DNA from: Ramlibacter sp.
GTDB taxonomy: Bacteria > Pseudomonadota > Gammaproteobacteria > Burkholderiales > Burkholderiaceae_C
Reading direction: 5' to 3'
Length of the DNA stretch: 64,000 nucleotides
Assembly: GCA_029237735.1 (NCBI GenBank)
Contig: JAQZBU010000001.1
Location: forward strand, 62,001 to 126,000
Below the pieces are notes generated by a model. That model worked only from the letters and a program-made list of their open reading frames with translations. It searched no databases and was not told where the DNA came from. Below, one piece after another: positions 33,379 through 41,625 of the stretch (its first letter is position 1; the number at the start of each line of letters is the position of its first letter). The position numbers and the translations under genes were made by a program.

Positions 33379-34740
33379 ATGGAAAACGTACACGGCGAGC
33401 AAAGTTCGAAGCCACGAAGGCTGTGGGCCGCATTGACACATTGGTTCAAGCAGGAAGTCATCGACACGCCGCTTACACCCACACTTCAGCCGACGCGCCT
33501 GCGCCTGCAGCTGTTCGGAGCGGCCATGGTGGTGGGTCATCCCCTGTTCTGGGCGATTTGGAGCTTGTGGCTGCCACAGCCGTACGAGAACCTGCCTTTG
33601 CGTCTGGTGATGTCTGGCGTGGGGCTGTTGTTCTTTACCCGACACGTCTTGGCCGATCCGACCAGCGCATCGTCAGGGCGCGTGGTGAGCACCGTCTTGT
33701 GGCTCAACTTGCCGTTCAGCTTCTGGTGGATGTATCTGGCCAACGGTGGTAACCACGTCTGGCTGGCCAGCATGGCGGCCATGACGCTGATTTACTACGC
33801 AGTCACGGATTGGCGGTTAGCGACGTTCGGTATCTTGAGCGCTGGCGTGGTGAGCTTTGCACTTCTCCAATTCGTGCCCAACACAGGGCTGCAAACGCCC
33901 ATGCCCCTATTCCTCATTCTGGTGAACACGGTGGTGATCGGATTCTGTGTGGTGATGGGAATGATCCTGGGACTGTCGGCGGCCAATCTTCGCCGCGAGC
34001 AGCTGGCAGCCACGCTGATCACCATGGGCATCATGGCCCATGAATTGCGGACGCCGCTCGCGACCATCACACTCATTGGGACAGCTGTGCGGGGCTCTGC
34101 CAGCCGCATTTCACAAACCGAGGAAGCCACAGAGCTCGAAGGCTTGGCCCATCGTCTCGAGGACCTAGTCCGCAGCATGAACCACCAGCTCAACACCCAG
34201 ATGGCCAATGCTCGGCTGCTGCGGCTTCCCGAGTCGAAGGACGTGATCCGTGCGAGCTCCCTGGTCAAAGACAGGATCGCTCAGTTTCCTTTCCGAAGCG
34301 CACGCGAGCGCGCATGCGTCATCATCGAGGCCCTCGGCGACTTCCGCTTCTTCGGCAGCCAGCCGCTCTTCGGCCAGGTCATCGACAACCTGGTGAAAAA
34401 CGCGCTGCGCTCTCAGGCGGCCATAGGGGGGCGGCTGGCCCCGGGTGACGTGGTGATCCGGATCGAAGCGCACCACGACCACGGGCGGATTGCGGTCACC
34501 GACCGTGGGGTCGGTATTGAGCGAGCTCACATCAACCGGATCTTCGAGCCATTCTTCTCGACAAATCACCTCACTGGCCACGGGCTGGGCCTGGCGTTCT
34601 GCAAGCGAGTGGTCGACGCCGCCGGCGGCGCCATCTCCGTAACGTCCCAACCCGGTGAAGGCGCGCGCTTCGAGGTGGAGCTCCCGTTGGCAAGCGAGAC
34701 GCCTCAGACGACGCCCGCCATGCTGCGTAGCATTACCTAG
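33379..34740 (+). CDS. CqsS-like quorum-sensing sensor histidine kinase, no receiver domain (453 aa)
   Basis: The N-terminal part has about six transmembrane helices (residues 42-200). It includes the segment W-x-P-Q-x-Y-E-N-L-x-L-R (64-75), which I recognise from CqsS-type receptors for alpha-hydroxyketone signals. An H-box M-A-H-E-L-R-T-P-L-A-T-I (H221), an N-box (N-L-V-K-N-A-L-R) and a G-H-G-L-G-L-A-F-C ATP lid follow. CqsS itself ends with a receiver domain, which is absent here, so phosphate would go to a separate regulator. No synthase or response regulator gene lies nearby. It would let the element sense host cell density; the ligand is inferred. Confidence 0.8.
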   Translation: MENVHGEQSSKPRRLWAALTHWFKQEVIDTPLTPTLQPTRLRLQLFGAAMVVGHPLFWAIWSLWLPQPYENLPLRLVMSGVGLLFFTRHVLADPTSASSGRVVSTVLWLNLPFSFWWMYLANGGNHVWLASMAAMTLIYYAVTDWRLATFGILSAGVVSFALLQFVPNTGLQTPMPLFLILVNTVVIGFCVVMGMILGLSAANLRREQLAATLITMGIMAHELRTPLATITLIGTAVRGSASRISQTEEATELEGLAHRLEDLVRSMNHQLNTQMANARLLRLPESKDVIRASSLVKDRIAQFPFRSARERACVIIEALGDFRFFGSQPLFGQVIDNLVKNALRSQAAIGGRLAPGDVVIRIEAHHDHGRIAVTDRGVGIERAHINRIFEPFFSTNHLTGHGLGLAFCKRVVDAAGGAISVTSQPGEGARFEVELPLASETPQTTPAMLRSIT

Positions 34741-34837
34741 TCCGAATATCAAACGCGGCGTTGGACGCGCCGTTTGAAATCGCGATCTCTAGAAGGGACG
34801 ATCTGCAGCAGACCATCCACTCGCGTCTGCTCGCAGA

Positions 34838-35986
34838 ATGTCCGCCGTCCTTTCCTCGCCTGAGCCACTCGAACCCGATAGCATCGAATGGAAAGTCGCG
34901 CGAGCACAGTCCGTCCTCACGCAACTTCTGCGCTCGGGAGCGCCCGTGCTCTGCAGTTTTTCAGCAGGGAAGGATTCCAGTACCGCGCTGAACTTGCTGC
35001 TCACCACGGCAGCCGCGCTTCGGCGCCGGGCCCAGCCAGTACCGCCCATCATCGTCACACACGCCAACACCGGCATCGAAAATCCCTCGATGGTCCAGTA
35101 CGCGAAGCGCGAGATGCAACTTGTGCTGGCCTACGCCCGAAAGCACGACCTTGATGTGAAGGTCCAAGTCGCGCATCCGAACCTCACCGAGACCTGGCCC
35201 GTGCGCGTCATCGGTGGGCGCGCGCTGCCCACATTTCCTGGCACGAACCGGGATTGCACGTCCGAACTCAAGATAAACGGCATGACGCGACTGCGCAAAG
35301 CTCTGCTCAAGCGCCTGAAGGACGCCCCTGCTCGCCCTGAACCTGTGGTGTTGCTCGGGACCCGGTACGAGGAGTCGGCAGTACGAGCCGCCAACATGCG
35401 CGAACGCGGCGAGTCGCATGTCGAAGTGCGACGCGGCGTGAGCGAAACGGGCAAGCCGTCCAATCTCTTCCTTTCGCCGATCTGTTGGTGGACCAGCGAC
35501 GATGTCTGGGGCTACCTCGGGCTCGTTCGGGCGGGCGAACTGGACGGATATTCCACGTTCGAGGAAACGATGCGCGTATACGCAGATGCGATGGGCGTTT
35601 CATGTGTGATCGTGGCCGAGGACATGAGCAAGACAGCCAAGACCAGCAAGGCATGCGGCGCCCGCCACGGGTGTGCACTCTGCACGGCCTCAGATCGCGA
35701 TGCCAGCATGGAGAACATGCTGGCGATCGACCCGCGCTATACATTCATGCGTCCGCTCAACTCCCTGCGCAACTTCTTGTCCGCCACGCGTTGGGACATG
35801 GACCGCAGGTCGTGGCTGGGCCGCACCATCAAGGAAGGCTACGTGCGCATCGGGCCCGACGCCTATTCGCCCTCGATGATGGAGGAGCTGCTTCGCTACG
35901 CCCTCACGATCGACGAGCAGGAGCGTGAGGCATCCGTTACGCCCAGCCCAGCGAGATCAAGGACTACCCGCCCGCAGCCGTCGTAG
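34838..35986 (+). CDS. DndC/PAPS-reductase-family sulfurtransferase-like protein (382 aa)
   Basis: The N-terminal PP-loop motif is C-S-F-S-A-G-K-D-S-S-T (39-49). A conserved Cys lies in N-R-D-C-T-S-E-L-K-I, and a later cluster C-G-A-R-H-G-C-A-L-C-T matches the S-R-F-G-C-W-x-C-T iron-sulfur ligand segment of DndC. DndC activates sulfur for DNA phosphorothioation, but the dndB, D and E partners are not in the window. The reading frame ends in a stretch that looks non-coding, while a different frame continues in a coding-like way to 36057, so the 3' end may be frameshifted. Alternative roles are tRNA or nucleotide thiolation. Confidence 0.75.
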   Translation: MSAVLSSPEPLEPDSIEWKVARAQSVLTQLLRSGAPVLCSFSAGKDSSTALNLLLTTAAALRRRAQPVPPIIVTHANTGIENPSMVQYAKREMQLVLAYARKHDLDVKVQVAHPNLTETWPVRVIGGRALPTFPGTNRDCTSELKINGMTRLRKALLKRLKDAPARPEPVVLLGTRYEESAVRAANMRERGESHVEVRRGVSETGKPSNLFLSPICWWTSDDVWGYLGLVRAGELDGYSTFEETMRVYADAMGVSCVIVAEDMSKTAKTSKACGARHGCALCTASDRDASMENMLAIDPRYTFMRPLNSLRNFLSATRWDMDRRSWLGRTIKEGYVRIGPDAYSPSMMEELLRYALTIDEQEREASVTPSPARSRTTRPQPS

Positions 35987-36057
35987 CCGCCGCATACCGC
36001 CTGCTCGAATGGGCGCGCGAGCATTGGGACGACATCACCTGGTCGCCGACCCAGTAA
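35929..36057 (+). pseudogene. displaced C-terminal coding segment of the DndC-like gene
   Basis: After the apparent stop side of the DndC-like gene, a shifted frame reads as a plausible protein end with the motif Y-P-P-A-A-V-V-A-A-A-Y-R-L-L-E-W and a terminal T-W-S-P-T-Q before TAA at 36055-36057. It has no start codon of its own and is preceded by a TGA at 35926-35928. The authentic C-terminus probably lies in this frame, displaced by a one-base indel or sequencing error. Confidence 0.45.
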
Positions 36058-36086
36058 GCTGGGCGTCCACTCGGCGATGGGCCTTT

Positions 36087-37010
36087 TCAGCCAGCATTGG
36101 CGAGCCCGGTCGGTCCTGAGTCGCGCCGATCAAAGAGCGACTCCGTTGCCACTCCTCGTGGGTACCAGCGCAAGACCTTCCAGGCGCGTGCGATGTCGGG
36201 GTGGGTTGCACTATCCAGCACCTGGTACTTGGAGGGTACGGGCTCGGCGCTGCCGGCGCGCAGTTGCCGCTCCAGATGGGTCCAGGATGGGACGCACAAC
36301 CGTTCGAGACGGGGCAGGCGCGCCGCCGCGGACAGGCCCGCCACAGTGATGTCAACCAGTGCCATGACAGGCGCCCCGCTCTCGGCAATCACGCGATCTG
36401 AGGCAAATACGTTGAATCTCGGTACGCCGGCGCCGCCGCGCCAAAGTGCAAGCACGCGCCGGCCGCGCAGCGCCTCCATCACCCATTTGTTCTGCTGCAA
36501 CTGCGTCAGCGACAGCAAGTTCTGGCAATACATCACCACGTCGTGGGGCACCGCCGCGGCATCGGCGGCAGTCATCACCAGGTACATCGATCCGGCGGGA
36601 AGATCGATGGCGCCGTTCAAGCCGGAAACCGCCACCGGCTCGCTGTCAGACGACTTCGACGTGTCGACGGCGGGCTGTACGCTGCGGTTGAGCGAAGCGG
36701 GCCGCATCGACGGCGTCACCTTTTCGGGCTCAGGGCACACCAGCGGCAAGCCGGCGGCACGCAGCAGATGCTCAGCGCGCTCAAAGTGCTCCTCGGCGTA
36801 GACGATATAGCGGGGGTCCTCTGGATCGGTCGCGCCCACTCCCTGCTTTTTCAAGTAGCCCGCGATACCGGGGCTGCGCCGGCGACGGGGTCGCTCCTGC
36901 AACAGCTTCTGCAGGAAGCGCCCCATGGAATTCATACGGCCTGGCAGCGCGTGGTCGGCGCCTGCCGCTTTCATCGGAATTCCACGAAAGTCGCCCACCA
37001 CAACGCTCAC
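36087..37010 (-). CDS. orphan JetD-like protein with degenerate Toprim residues (307 aa)
   Basis: The GTG at 37010 overlaps the upstream stop as GTGA. Residues 55-95 align with residues 33-67 of the JetD at 23585 (G-V-G then an A-E/D-x-F helix, then G-x-P), and residues 143-245 align with its Toprim domain. The catalytic E-N-L-E of JetD is C-Q-N-L-L-S here (Gln163), and the D-L-D pair is D-I-T (Asp220, Thr222), so two of three key acids are lost. The fold seems kept while nuclease activity is probably lost. No SMC partners are adjacent. It may antagonise, regulate or scaffold the Wadjet complex; this is inference. Confidence 0.75.
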   Translation of the reverse strand: MSVVVGDFRGIPMKAAGADHALPGRMNSMGRFLQKLLQERPRRRRSPGIAGYLKKQGVGATDPEDPRYIVYAEEHFERAEHLLRAAGLPLVCPEPEKVTPSMRPASLNRSVQPAVDTSKSSDSEPVAVSGLNGAIDLPAGSMYLVMTAADAAAVPHDVVMYCQNLLSLTQLQQNKWVMEALRGRRVLALWRGGAGVPRFNVFASDRVIAESGAPVMALVDITVAGLSAAARLPRLERLCVPSWTHLERQLRAGSAEPVPSKYQVLDSATHPDIARAWKVLRWYPRGVATESLFDRRDSGPTGLANAG

Positions 37011-37521
37011 CCGCGCGGCGCGGCCACAGCGCCAGGCTCCTGCAGCGCCTCCGCCAAAGGCGCAAACTCGTGGGCCTCGAAGAATGACAACTTGTCAGCG
37101 CGCCTGAGCTGCTTCAACGCGTACTCCGCGCGCAGCGCCGCCCCTCTGGACGGATACTCTCGCGCCGCGAGCATCTGCAGAGGCAGGTGGGAACGGGTGT
37201 ATGCAGCTCCCTTGCCCTCTTGATGCAGCTCGAGGCGGGCGCGAAGATCCTTGGTGATGCCCGCGTAGTAGCTACCGTCATCGCATTGCCGTCGCCTGCA
37301 TCTGGCTTCACCACTGTGGCCTTGGGCAGCTTGCCCGCGGCCCGATCCGCGAGAAGCTGCTGCTGGATCTGGTGCAGGTGCTCGGCTAATGCGCGCGCGG
37401 TCGCGAGGCCGGCTTCGTCACGCGTGATCGACCCTCCTCCGATCGTGATGCGGTCGAGACGGTTTTGCAGTTCAAAGTCGCCAACACGGCGGACATCCGA
37501 TGCGTTCGAGAAGTAATCCAT
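37007..37521 (-). pseudogene. frameshifted GIY-YIG-type endonuclease region
   Basis: Two coding-like frames abut. From the ATG at 37521 the first encodes about 75 residues of a small helical protein (F-E-L-Q-N-R-L-D-R-I-T-I-G-G-G-S-I then a long helix). From about 37285 down to the stop at 37007 a different frame encodes a GIY-YIG-like domain (D-D-G-S-Y-Y-A-G-I-T, then R-A-R-L-E-L-H and A-Y-T-R) ending V-A-A-P-R-G. That frame has no start codon, and the usual first GIY strand is not visible. Either an indel fused two genes or one gene is frameshifted. The stop overlaps the JetD-like start (GTGA), so the pair was once an operon. Confidence 0.6.
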
Positions 37522-37530
37522 GCCGCAATC

Positions 37531-38400
37531 CTAATCTGGGGCCATTTCGCGCCTGCGCGCGCGCATGCGGGGCTGCGTAAGCGCGTCCGCGCGCTGGCGC
37601 GCAGGCCCGCTCAGCGCCGGAAAAGGGTCGATGCCGGTGCGAGCAACAAGTTCATCGATCGAAATGAATTCCCAATCCCGAGATCCTGTCGGTTTCCGGT
37701 TCACGGTCCACCAGGCGCCTGCCCGTCCTGAGCCGGGCAGGAAGACTGCTTTCCACACGTGGGAGGGAATGGCAACACGGCCTATCCGCTTCGTGTCTCC
37801 CAGGAATGCCGGTCCGGTGACGACATAGACGCTTTCTCCGCGCAGCACCAGCCCGCGGGTCGCGTGCTCGATGGAGCCCCAGAGGTTCTGGTTGTGCAAG
37901 GGCTCCTGAGGGATCATGTTGGACAGCAGGAAGGATGCCTTCTGGGACTCACGATCTGCCATATCCTTGTTGGGGCTCATGTGCCCGCGATCCCATTCCG
38001 ATCCGGCGTAGTCCTCGAGCTGAGCACGCTCGGCAGCCGGCAGACGATGATCGGGTCTGAACGTTTTCTTGCGCGACAGATGGATCGACGCACGGATGCG
38101 TTCGGGATGCAGGTGCTCCGCACTCCATAACGGCGTCCGAGTGATGCCCGAGTGCAGCACGGCGTAGCCTGGCGAGCACAGCTCACGGACCGTTTGGGCG
38201 AGCTGGTCGAGCATCAGCCGCGGCGCCTGGCCATCAAGGTAGTTCTCAGCACAATTGCCATTCGGCTCCGCGCCTGGCCAGCCGGCCGACTGGCCAAGCG
38301 ATCGCGCAGCGCGTGCGGCGAAGTCAAGGGCTTGGCGCGCGTCCGCAGCCGAAGCCTGCAGCGCGCAGACCGCTGCGAGTGCCCACAGGATGCGTCGCAT
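37531..38400 (-). CDS. secreted DNA/RNA non-specific endonuclease (NucA type, 289 aa)
   Basis: A Sec signal peptide (residues 1-18, cut near A-S-A-A) exports the protein. The beta-beta-alpha metal nuclease motif D-R-G-H-M-S-P-N (137-144) supplies the general base H140, and N-M-I-P-Q-E then N-x-x-x-W supply the metal-binding Asn region. NucA/Serratia-type nucleases act in the periplasm or outside the cell. Plasmid-borne copies may degrade incoming or external DNA. An ATG at 38400 overlaps the upstream stop (TGATG); a GTG one codon earlier is also possible. Confidence 0.85.
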   Translation of the reverse strand: MRRILWALAAVCALQASAADARQALDFAARAARSLGQSAGWPGAEPNGNCAENYLDGQAPRLMLDQLAQTVRELCSPGYAVLHSGITRTPLWSAEHLHPERIRASIHLSRKKTFRPDHRLPAAERAQLEDYAGSEWDRGHMSPNKDMADRESQKASFLLSNMIPQEPLHNQNLWGSIEHATRGLVLRGESVYVVTGPAFLGDTKRIGRVAIPSHVWKAVFLPGSGRAGAWWTVNRKPTGSRDWEFISIDELVARTGIDPFPALSGPARQRADALTQPRMRARRREMAPD

Positions 38401-38882
38401 CACTCACCGGCACCGGTGATGGCCTGCTCGGCCACGCAGACCTCTCCTTCGAGCATCTCGCCGAGCCGCCCGAGCCGGCCCGCGATTTCCTCGCCCGTGG
38501 GCGCCGAATCGCGATCTTCGACGCTCGTGGGCTCGTTGGGTACTGCCCGCAATGCGGCGAGCAACTGCACCTGCGCGCGCAGAACGGGAAGTGGCTGCGG
38601 GCAAGTGAGCGAGTCCAATGCGGAAAGGGCGCCTTCGAAGTCCGCCCCAGGAGGCAACGTACGGGCGACGCAGACGGCGATCAGGACATCGGTCGCTGCA
38701 TGGACGAGCGCCGCCGCCAGCATGCCGGCGGGTTCGATGCCGATGGCGCGCAACGCGTCCGTCGCAGCGGCCGTATCGACGACGAGGCCCGCCAGCGCAT
38801 GCGAACGCCCATTCGATTCAAGTTCCTCCGACCCTGATTCTTGCGTTGCGGTTATCAACATAGGTTGTGGAAAACTGGTCAT
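38400..38882 (-). CDS. hypothetical Ala/Leu-rich protein (160 aa)
   Basis: The ATG at 38882 opens an acidic, Ala/Leu-rich, all-helical protein without export signals. The end of the gene overlaps the start of the secreted nuclease gene, which raises the possibility of an immunity or chaperone partner, but there is no sequence support for that. A helical repeat-like pattern (L-x-x-L, A-x-x-A) is the only visible feature. Family not recognised. Confidence 0.55.
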   Translation of the reverse strand: MTSFPQPMLITATQESGSEELESNGRSHALAGLVVDTAAATDALRAIGIEPAGMLAAALVHAATDVLIAVCVARTLPPGADFEGALSALDSLTCPQPLPVLRAQVQLLAALRAVPNEPTSVEDRDSAPTGEEIAGRLGRLGEMLEGEVCVAEQAITGAGE

Positions 38883-38975
38883 CCGAAAAATCGAGCCAGC
38901 ACCGGCGCGGGTTTCCCGAGGGGACCTGGGTTGCTCAAATATGCCGCACGCTTCGGCGCGTACTGTTCAAAACGC

Positions 38976-39521
38976 TCACGGCCGCGGATAGTTGACCTGC
39001 TCGCTGGTCTGAGACCCTTGAGCGCGGCCGTTGCGCTGCTGCCACTCGCGCAGGAGGGCTGCCTGTTGCGCGTCCACGGAAGCGAACGCACTCGCACCGG
39101 TCGACCACAGCCCGATGCTCGCGGAACCACGCTGGGAAGCGGCCGAATAGGGTTGGTAGCTGGGGTCAAGCCGGCGGCGCTCTGCTTCATACGCGGCATC
39201 GGCTCGCGCCTTGTCGATGGCCTGCTGCTCCAGCCGCTGCTCATCGTCGACGATCTTCCCTACCTGGCCGCCGAGCAGCTGCGCCATGACAGAGGCGACA
39301 CCTTGAGCCGCCGGACTTTTGGCACCAACCGCTCGACCGACTTCATAGCCCACCGAACTGCCGGCACGCTCGTACGTCCCACCGAACTGCGCCTGGGCAG
39401 AACCCGCGCAAGCGAGGGCTGCGATCGCGAGCAATGCGCGCGGAGAGCTGCGCAGGCCCGAGGCCGTGCGGGAGAGCGAGCGCTGCAATGCGCCCATGTC
39501 GACTGTATGCGTGGCGTTCAT
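38976..39521 (-). CDS. hypothetical exported protein (181 aa)
   Basis: From the ATG at 39521 a long basic n-region (about 28 residues) precedes a hydrophobic core and an A-Q-A-Q cleavage site near residue 45. The mature part is Ala/Gln/Ser-rich and helical (about residues 75-120), with Y-Q-P-Y-S and a C-terminal Y-P-R-P. It resembles uncharacterised secreted proteins of conjugative elements. Periplasmic location is predicted; the role is unknown. Confidence 0.6.
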   Translation of the reverse strand: MNATHTVDMGALQRSLSRTASGLRSSPRALLAIAALACAGSAQAQFGGTYERAGSSVGYEVGRAVGAKSPAAQGVASVMAQLLGGQVGKIVDDEQRLEQQAIDKARADAAYEAERRRLDPSYQPYSAASQRGSASIGLWSTGASAFASVDAQQAALLREWQQRNGRAQGSQTSEQVNYPRP

Positions 39522-39586
39522 GGCATGGTCCTTTCAAGCGAGGTCCGAAGTAGCGTGAGTCCTGCTACCCAGCGCCACTCCGGAAT

Positions 39587-40273
39587 TCAAACGCTCGCGG
39601 CCACGGGCGCGTTACCGAGCCGAAGGGCATCGGCCTTGCCAGGCACGGCGCGCCGGCGCAACCAGGCTCGCATCGACTGGGCATTCTTTGTCCCCAGGAG
39701 CAGCTCGAACCGCGTGATGTCTTCGATGGCGAGTGGGTGGCGCGCCTGGCCGTCGCACGCAGCGAGCTCCAACGCGTACAACAGCGCATGTTGCCGCGAC
39801 AGGCGGCGCCCCCCATTGGAGTGCTCCAAGAACTTGCGCGCCAGCCCCGAGCGGACTTGCACGCCGCTGCCGGGGACTCCCAATGCAGTCGCAAGATCGG
39901 AGTCCAGAGCAACCCGCAGCATCGGTGCGGCCGCTATGCCGTCTCCGCAGCCCATCAGGCTGATACGGGCCACTTCGGCGGCAGCTGCATCCAACAATTC
40001 ACGCTCGCTCTTCACGAAATGCGCGCGCGGGACCTTGCGCAGCTCCGCGACCCAGCCCTTGGGCTGTTCACCATGAGGCAGTAGTGCGCCGGGCGGCTCC
40101 ATCTGTTCGAGGTACGTCCAGGCCTGGACTTGCGGGGCGACGAGTGCGACGGATATCCATTGACCGCTGGCCCTCACACCGCCCGCGTAAATGTCGATCG
40201 TTGTTTGCGTGCCGGCACAGGCGCCGGCGCTGTTGACACCTTCAGGATGAAGCGCGGACGAAGTGTTTTCCAT
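39587..40273 (-). CDS. hypothetical protein (228 aa)
   Basis: The ATG at 40273 fits a well-placed minus-strand promoter at 40283-40310, so the longer frame reading is rejected. The protein is soluble, alpha/beta, with several Trp residues in the first half and a helical Arg/Leu-rich C-terminus. No motif is recognised. It lies 65 bp upstream of the exported protein gene and forms the head of a short minus-strand run. Confidence 0.55.
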   Translation of the reverse strand: MENTSSALHPEGVNSAGACAGTQTTIDIYAGGVRASGQWISVALVAPQVQAWTYLEQMEPPGALLPHGEQPKGWVAELRKVPRAHFVKSERELLDAAAAEVARISLMGCGDGIAAAPMLRVALDSDLATALGVPGSGVQVRSGLARKFLEHSNGGRRLSRQHALLYALELAACDGQARHPLAIEDITRFELLLGTKNAQSMRAWLRRRAVPGKADALRLGNAPVAASV

Positions 40274-40282
40274 TTCGTATCG

Positions 40283-40310
40283 AGTATATCTAACGCACCA
40301 GTTTACGCAA
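40283..40310 (-). promoter_or_regulatory. minus-strand promoter for the gene at 39587-40273
   Basis: On the minus strand TTGCGT (40310-40305) and TATACT (40288-40283) are separated by 16 bp, 10 bp ahead of the start codon. The TTGCG-type -35 recurs in the promoters at 42114 and 56065. Confidence 0.5.
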
Positions 40311-40397
40311 CATTTTTGGCGCAGCTGGTCTGCCCCGCGCGCGCGCGCCGCCACCCCGGTGGGAAGCTCAGCACAGGGCTGGCGGGTGCGCCTGGCC

Positions 40398-41024
40398 TCA
40401 AGTAGCGTCAGTGCCGGTCACCAAGCTCAAGCCGCCCTGGCCGGACGCGATCTCCACCGCACGAAGTTGGCGCGCCTCGCCTCCAACACGCCTCTCACGC
40501 AGGATCGGGATCGGCCGGGCGCCGCCAGAGGATGCTGCGTCGGGGGCGCATATCGCCTCGGAGTACTCGGGAAGCGCATCGACGAAGGGGAGCCGCCCTG
40601 TCGCGTAGAGCTCATGAAAGAAGCTCGAGGCAAACGGGACGAGGACACCGGCCAGCGCGGCGCCCCGTTCGGTATGGAGGCTCTCGTAGACGGCACTGCA
40701 CTCAAGCGATCCGGTGGCCGCCAGGGCCAACTCACCGTCGACGACGACGCCGTCGTCGTCCGTGCGCCGGGTGATGCGGCCGGCAATTGTCAAACGGGGC
40801 GCCCTTACTGACCCCTCCACCAGGCCACCTGCCAGTACAACAACGGGACTGGCCGAGCGGATCGTACCGATGAGCTTTCCAGCCACGACGATGACCCGGT
40901 CCCGCGCGTCGCAGGAGATGTCGCCGGCAAGGGTGCAGCTGCTGTCGATCAGCGTGTGAGGATCCCGCGGGTCGTAAAAGAGCAACTCATCCACACGGCG
41001 GGTGTCGTCATTCGAGGGGGTCAT
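40398..41024 (-). CDS. bactofilin-like protein (208 aa)
   Basis: Residues about 27-85 show the repeating short beta-strand pattern of bactofilins (V-I-V-V-A-G-K-L-I-G-T-I, V-V-V-L-A-G-G-L-V-E-G-S-V, L-T-I-A-G-R-I), which form a right-handed beta-helix that polymerises into filaments. A second half (about 110-208) is not bactofilin-like. I start at the ATG at 41024. Bactofilins scaffold membrane-associated structures; a plasmid copy may position the conjugation apparatus. A related gene lies at 44929. Confidence 0.7.
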   Translation of the reverse strand: MTPSNDDTRRVDELLFYDPRDPHTLIDSSCTLAGDISCDARDRVIVVAGKLIGTIRSASPVVVLAGGLVEGSVRAPRLTIAGRITRRTDDDGVVVDGELALAATGSLECSAVYESLHTERGAALAGVLVPFASSFFHELYATGRLPFVDALPEYSEAICAPDAASSGGARPIPILRERRVGGEARQLRAVEIASGQGGLSLVTGTDAT

Positions 41025-41094
41025 TGCTGGGCAAAGCTCCTGCTTTATGTTGCGCACAAGGTTACTACCCGCAACGCATTTAATGCAAGAAGAA

Positions 41095-41129
41095 TCTTTC
41101 CTGCGCCCGTTTCAGGGCGGCAGGAAAGA
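41095..41129 (-). terminator. rho-independent terminator after the gene at 41187
   Basis: Two-part stem: TCTTTCCTGC/GCAGGAAAGA (41095-41104 with 41120-41129) and GCCC/GGGC inside, with a GTTTCA loop and one bulged base. On the minus strand it is followed by ATTCTTCTT. It separates the genes at 41187-41991 from the bactofilin gene. Confidence 0.6.
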
Positions 41130-41186
41130 CAGGCGAACAGGAGGAGGAGGGAACGAAGGGGCGGTCGGCCGCGCCGGCCGCCGCGA

Positions 41187-41618
41187 TCAGGCTGCGCCGG
41201 CTACTGCCGCGAAGGACACAGGGCCCGCGGCGCCCCAGAAATAGGCCGCTGACTGGGCGTCCGCGTCCAGGAGATCCAGGGCTTGGCCGTTGACCAGCTC
41301 AAGGGCGTCCGTCGCGTCCAGTCTCGGATCCGCAGCCATGGCGGAAACCGCACGGGCAGCGATCGTCGGGCTGATCTCTCCGGCGCCCGCCAACAGCACG
41401 CGCCGAGCGATCGACTTGTGGGCGTCCATGAAGGTTTCGAAGTCCGTCAACAACTTGGTGGATGACACCGCGGACAACGGAATGACCACCGGGTCTTGCG
41501 CGTTGACGCCGTCCACCCAAAGCAACATCTCACCGTCTACGGTGAGGCTCTGGCAAATCAGCTGCACAGGCGGCTCGCGCAGGCCTGGCTTCACGGAGAT
41601 CTGGAAGAGTGGAATCAT
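41187..41618 (-). CDS. hypothetical protein (143 aa)
   Basis: Start set at the ATG at 41618, just after the upstream stop. The N-terminal 50 residues are beta-rich (L-F-Q-I-S-V-K, L-L-W-V-D-G-V) and the C-terminal half is helical and Ala-rich. Soluble and without a recognised domain. It forms a small operon with the gene at 41626 and ends before a terminator. Confidence 0.5.
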   Translation of the reverse strand: MIPLFQISVKPGLREPPVQLICQSLTVDGEMLLWVDGVNAQDPVVIPLSAVSSTKLLTDFETFMDAHKSIARRVLLAGAGEISPTIAARAVSAMAADPRLDATDALELVNGQALDLLDADAQSAAYFWGAAGPVSFAAVAGAA

Positions 41619-41625
41619 GGACTGG

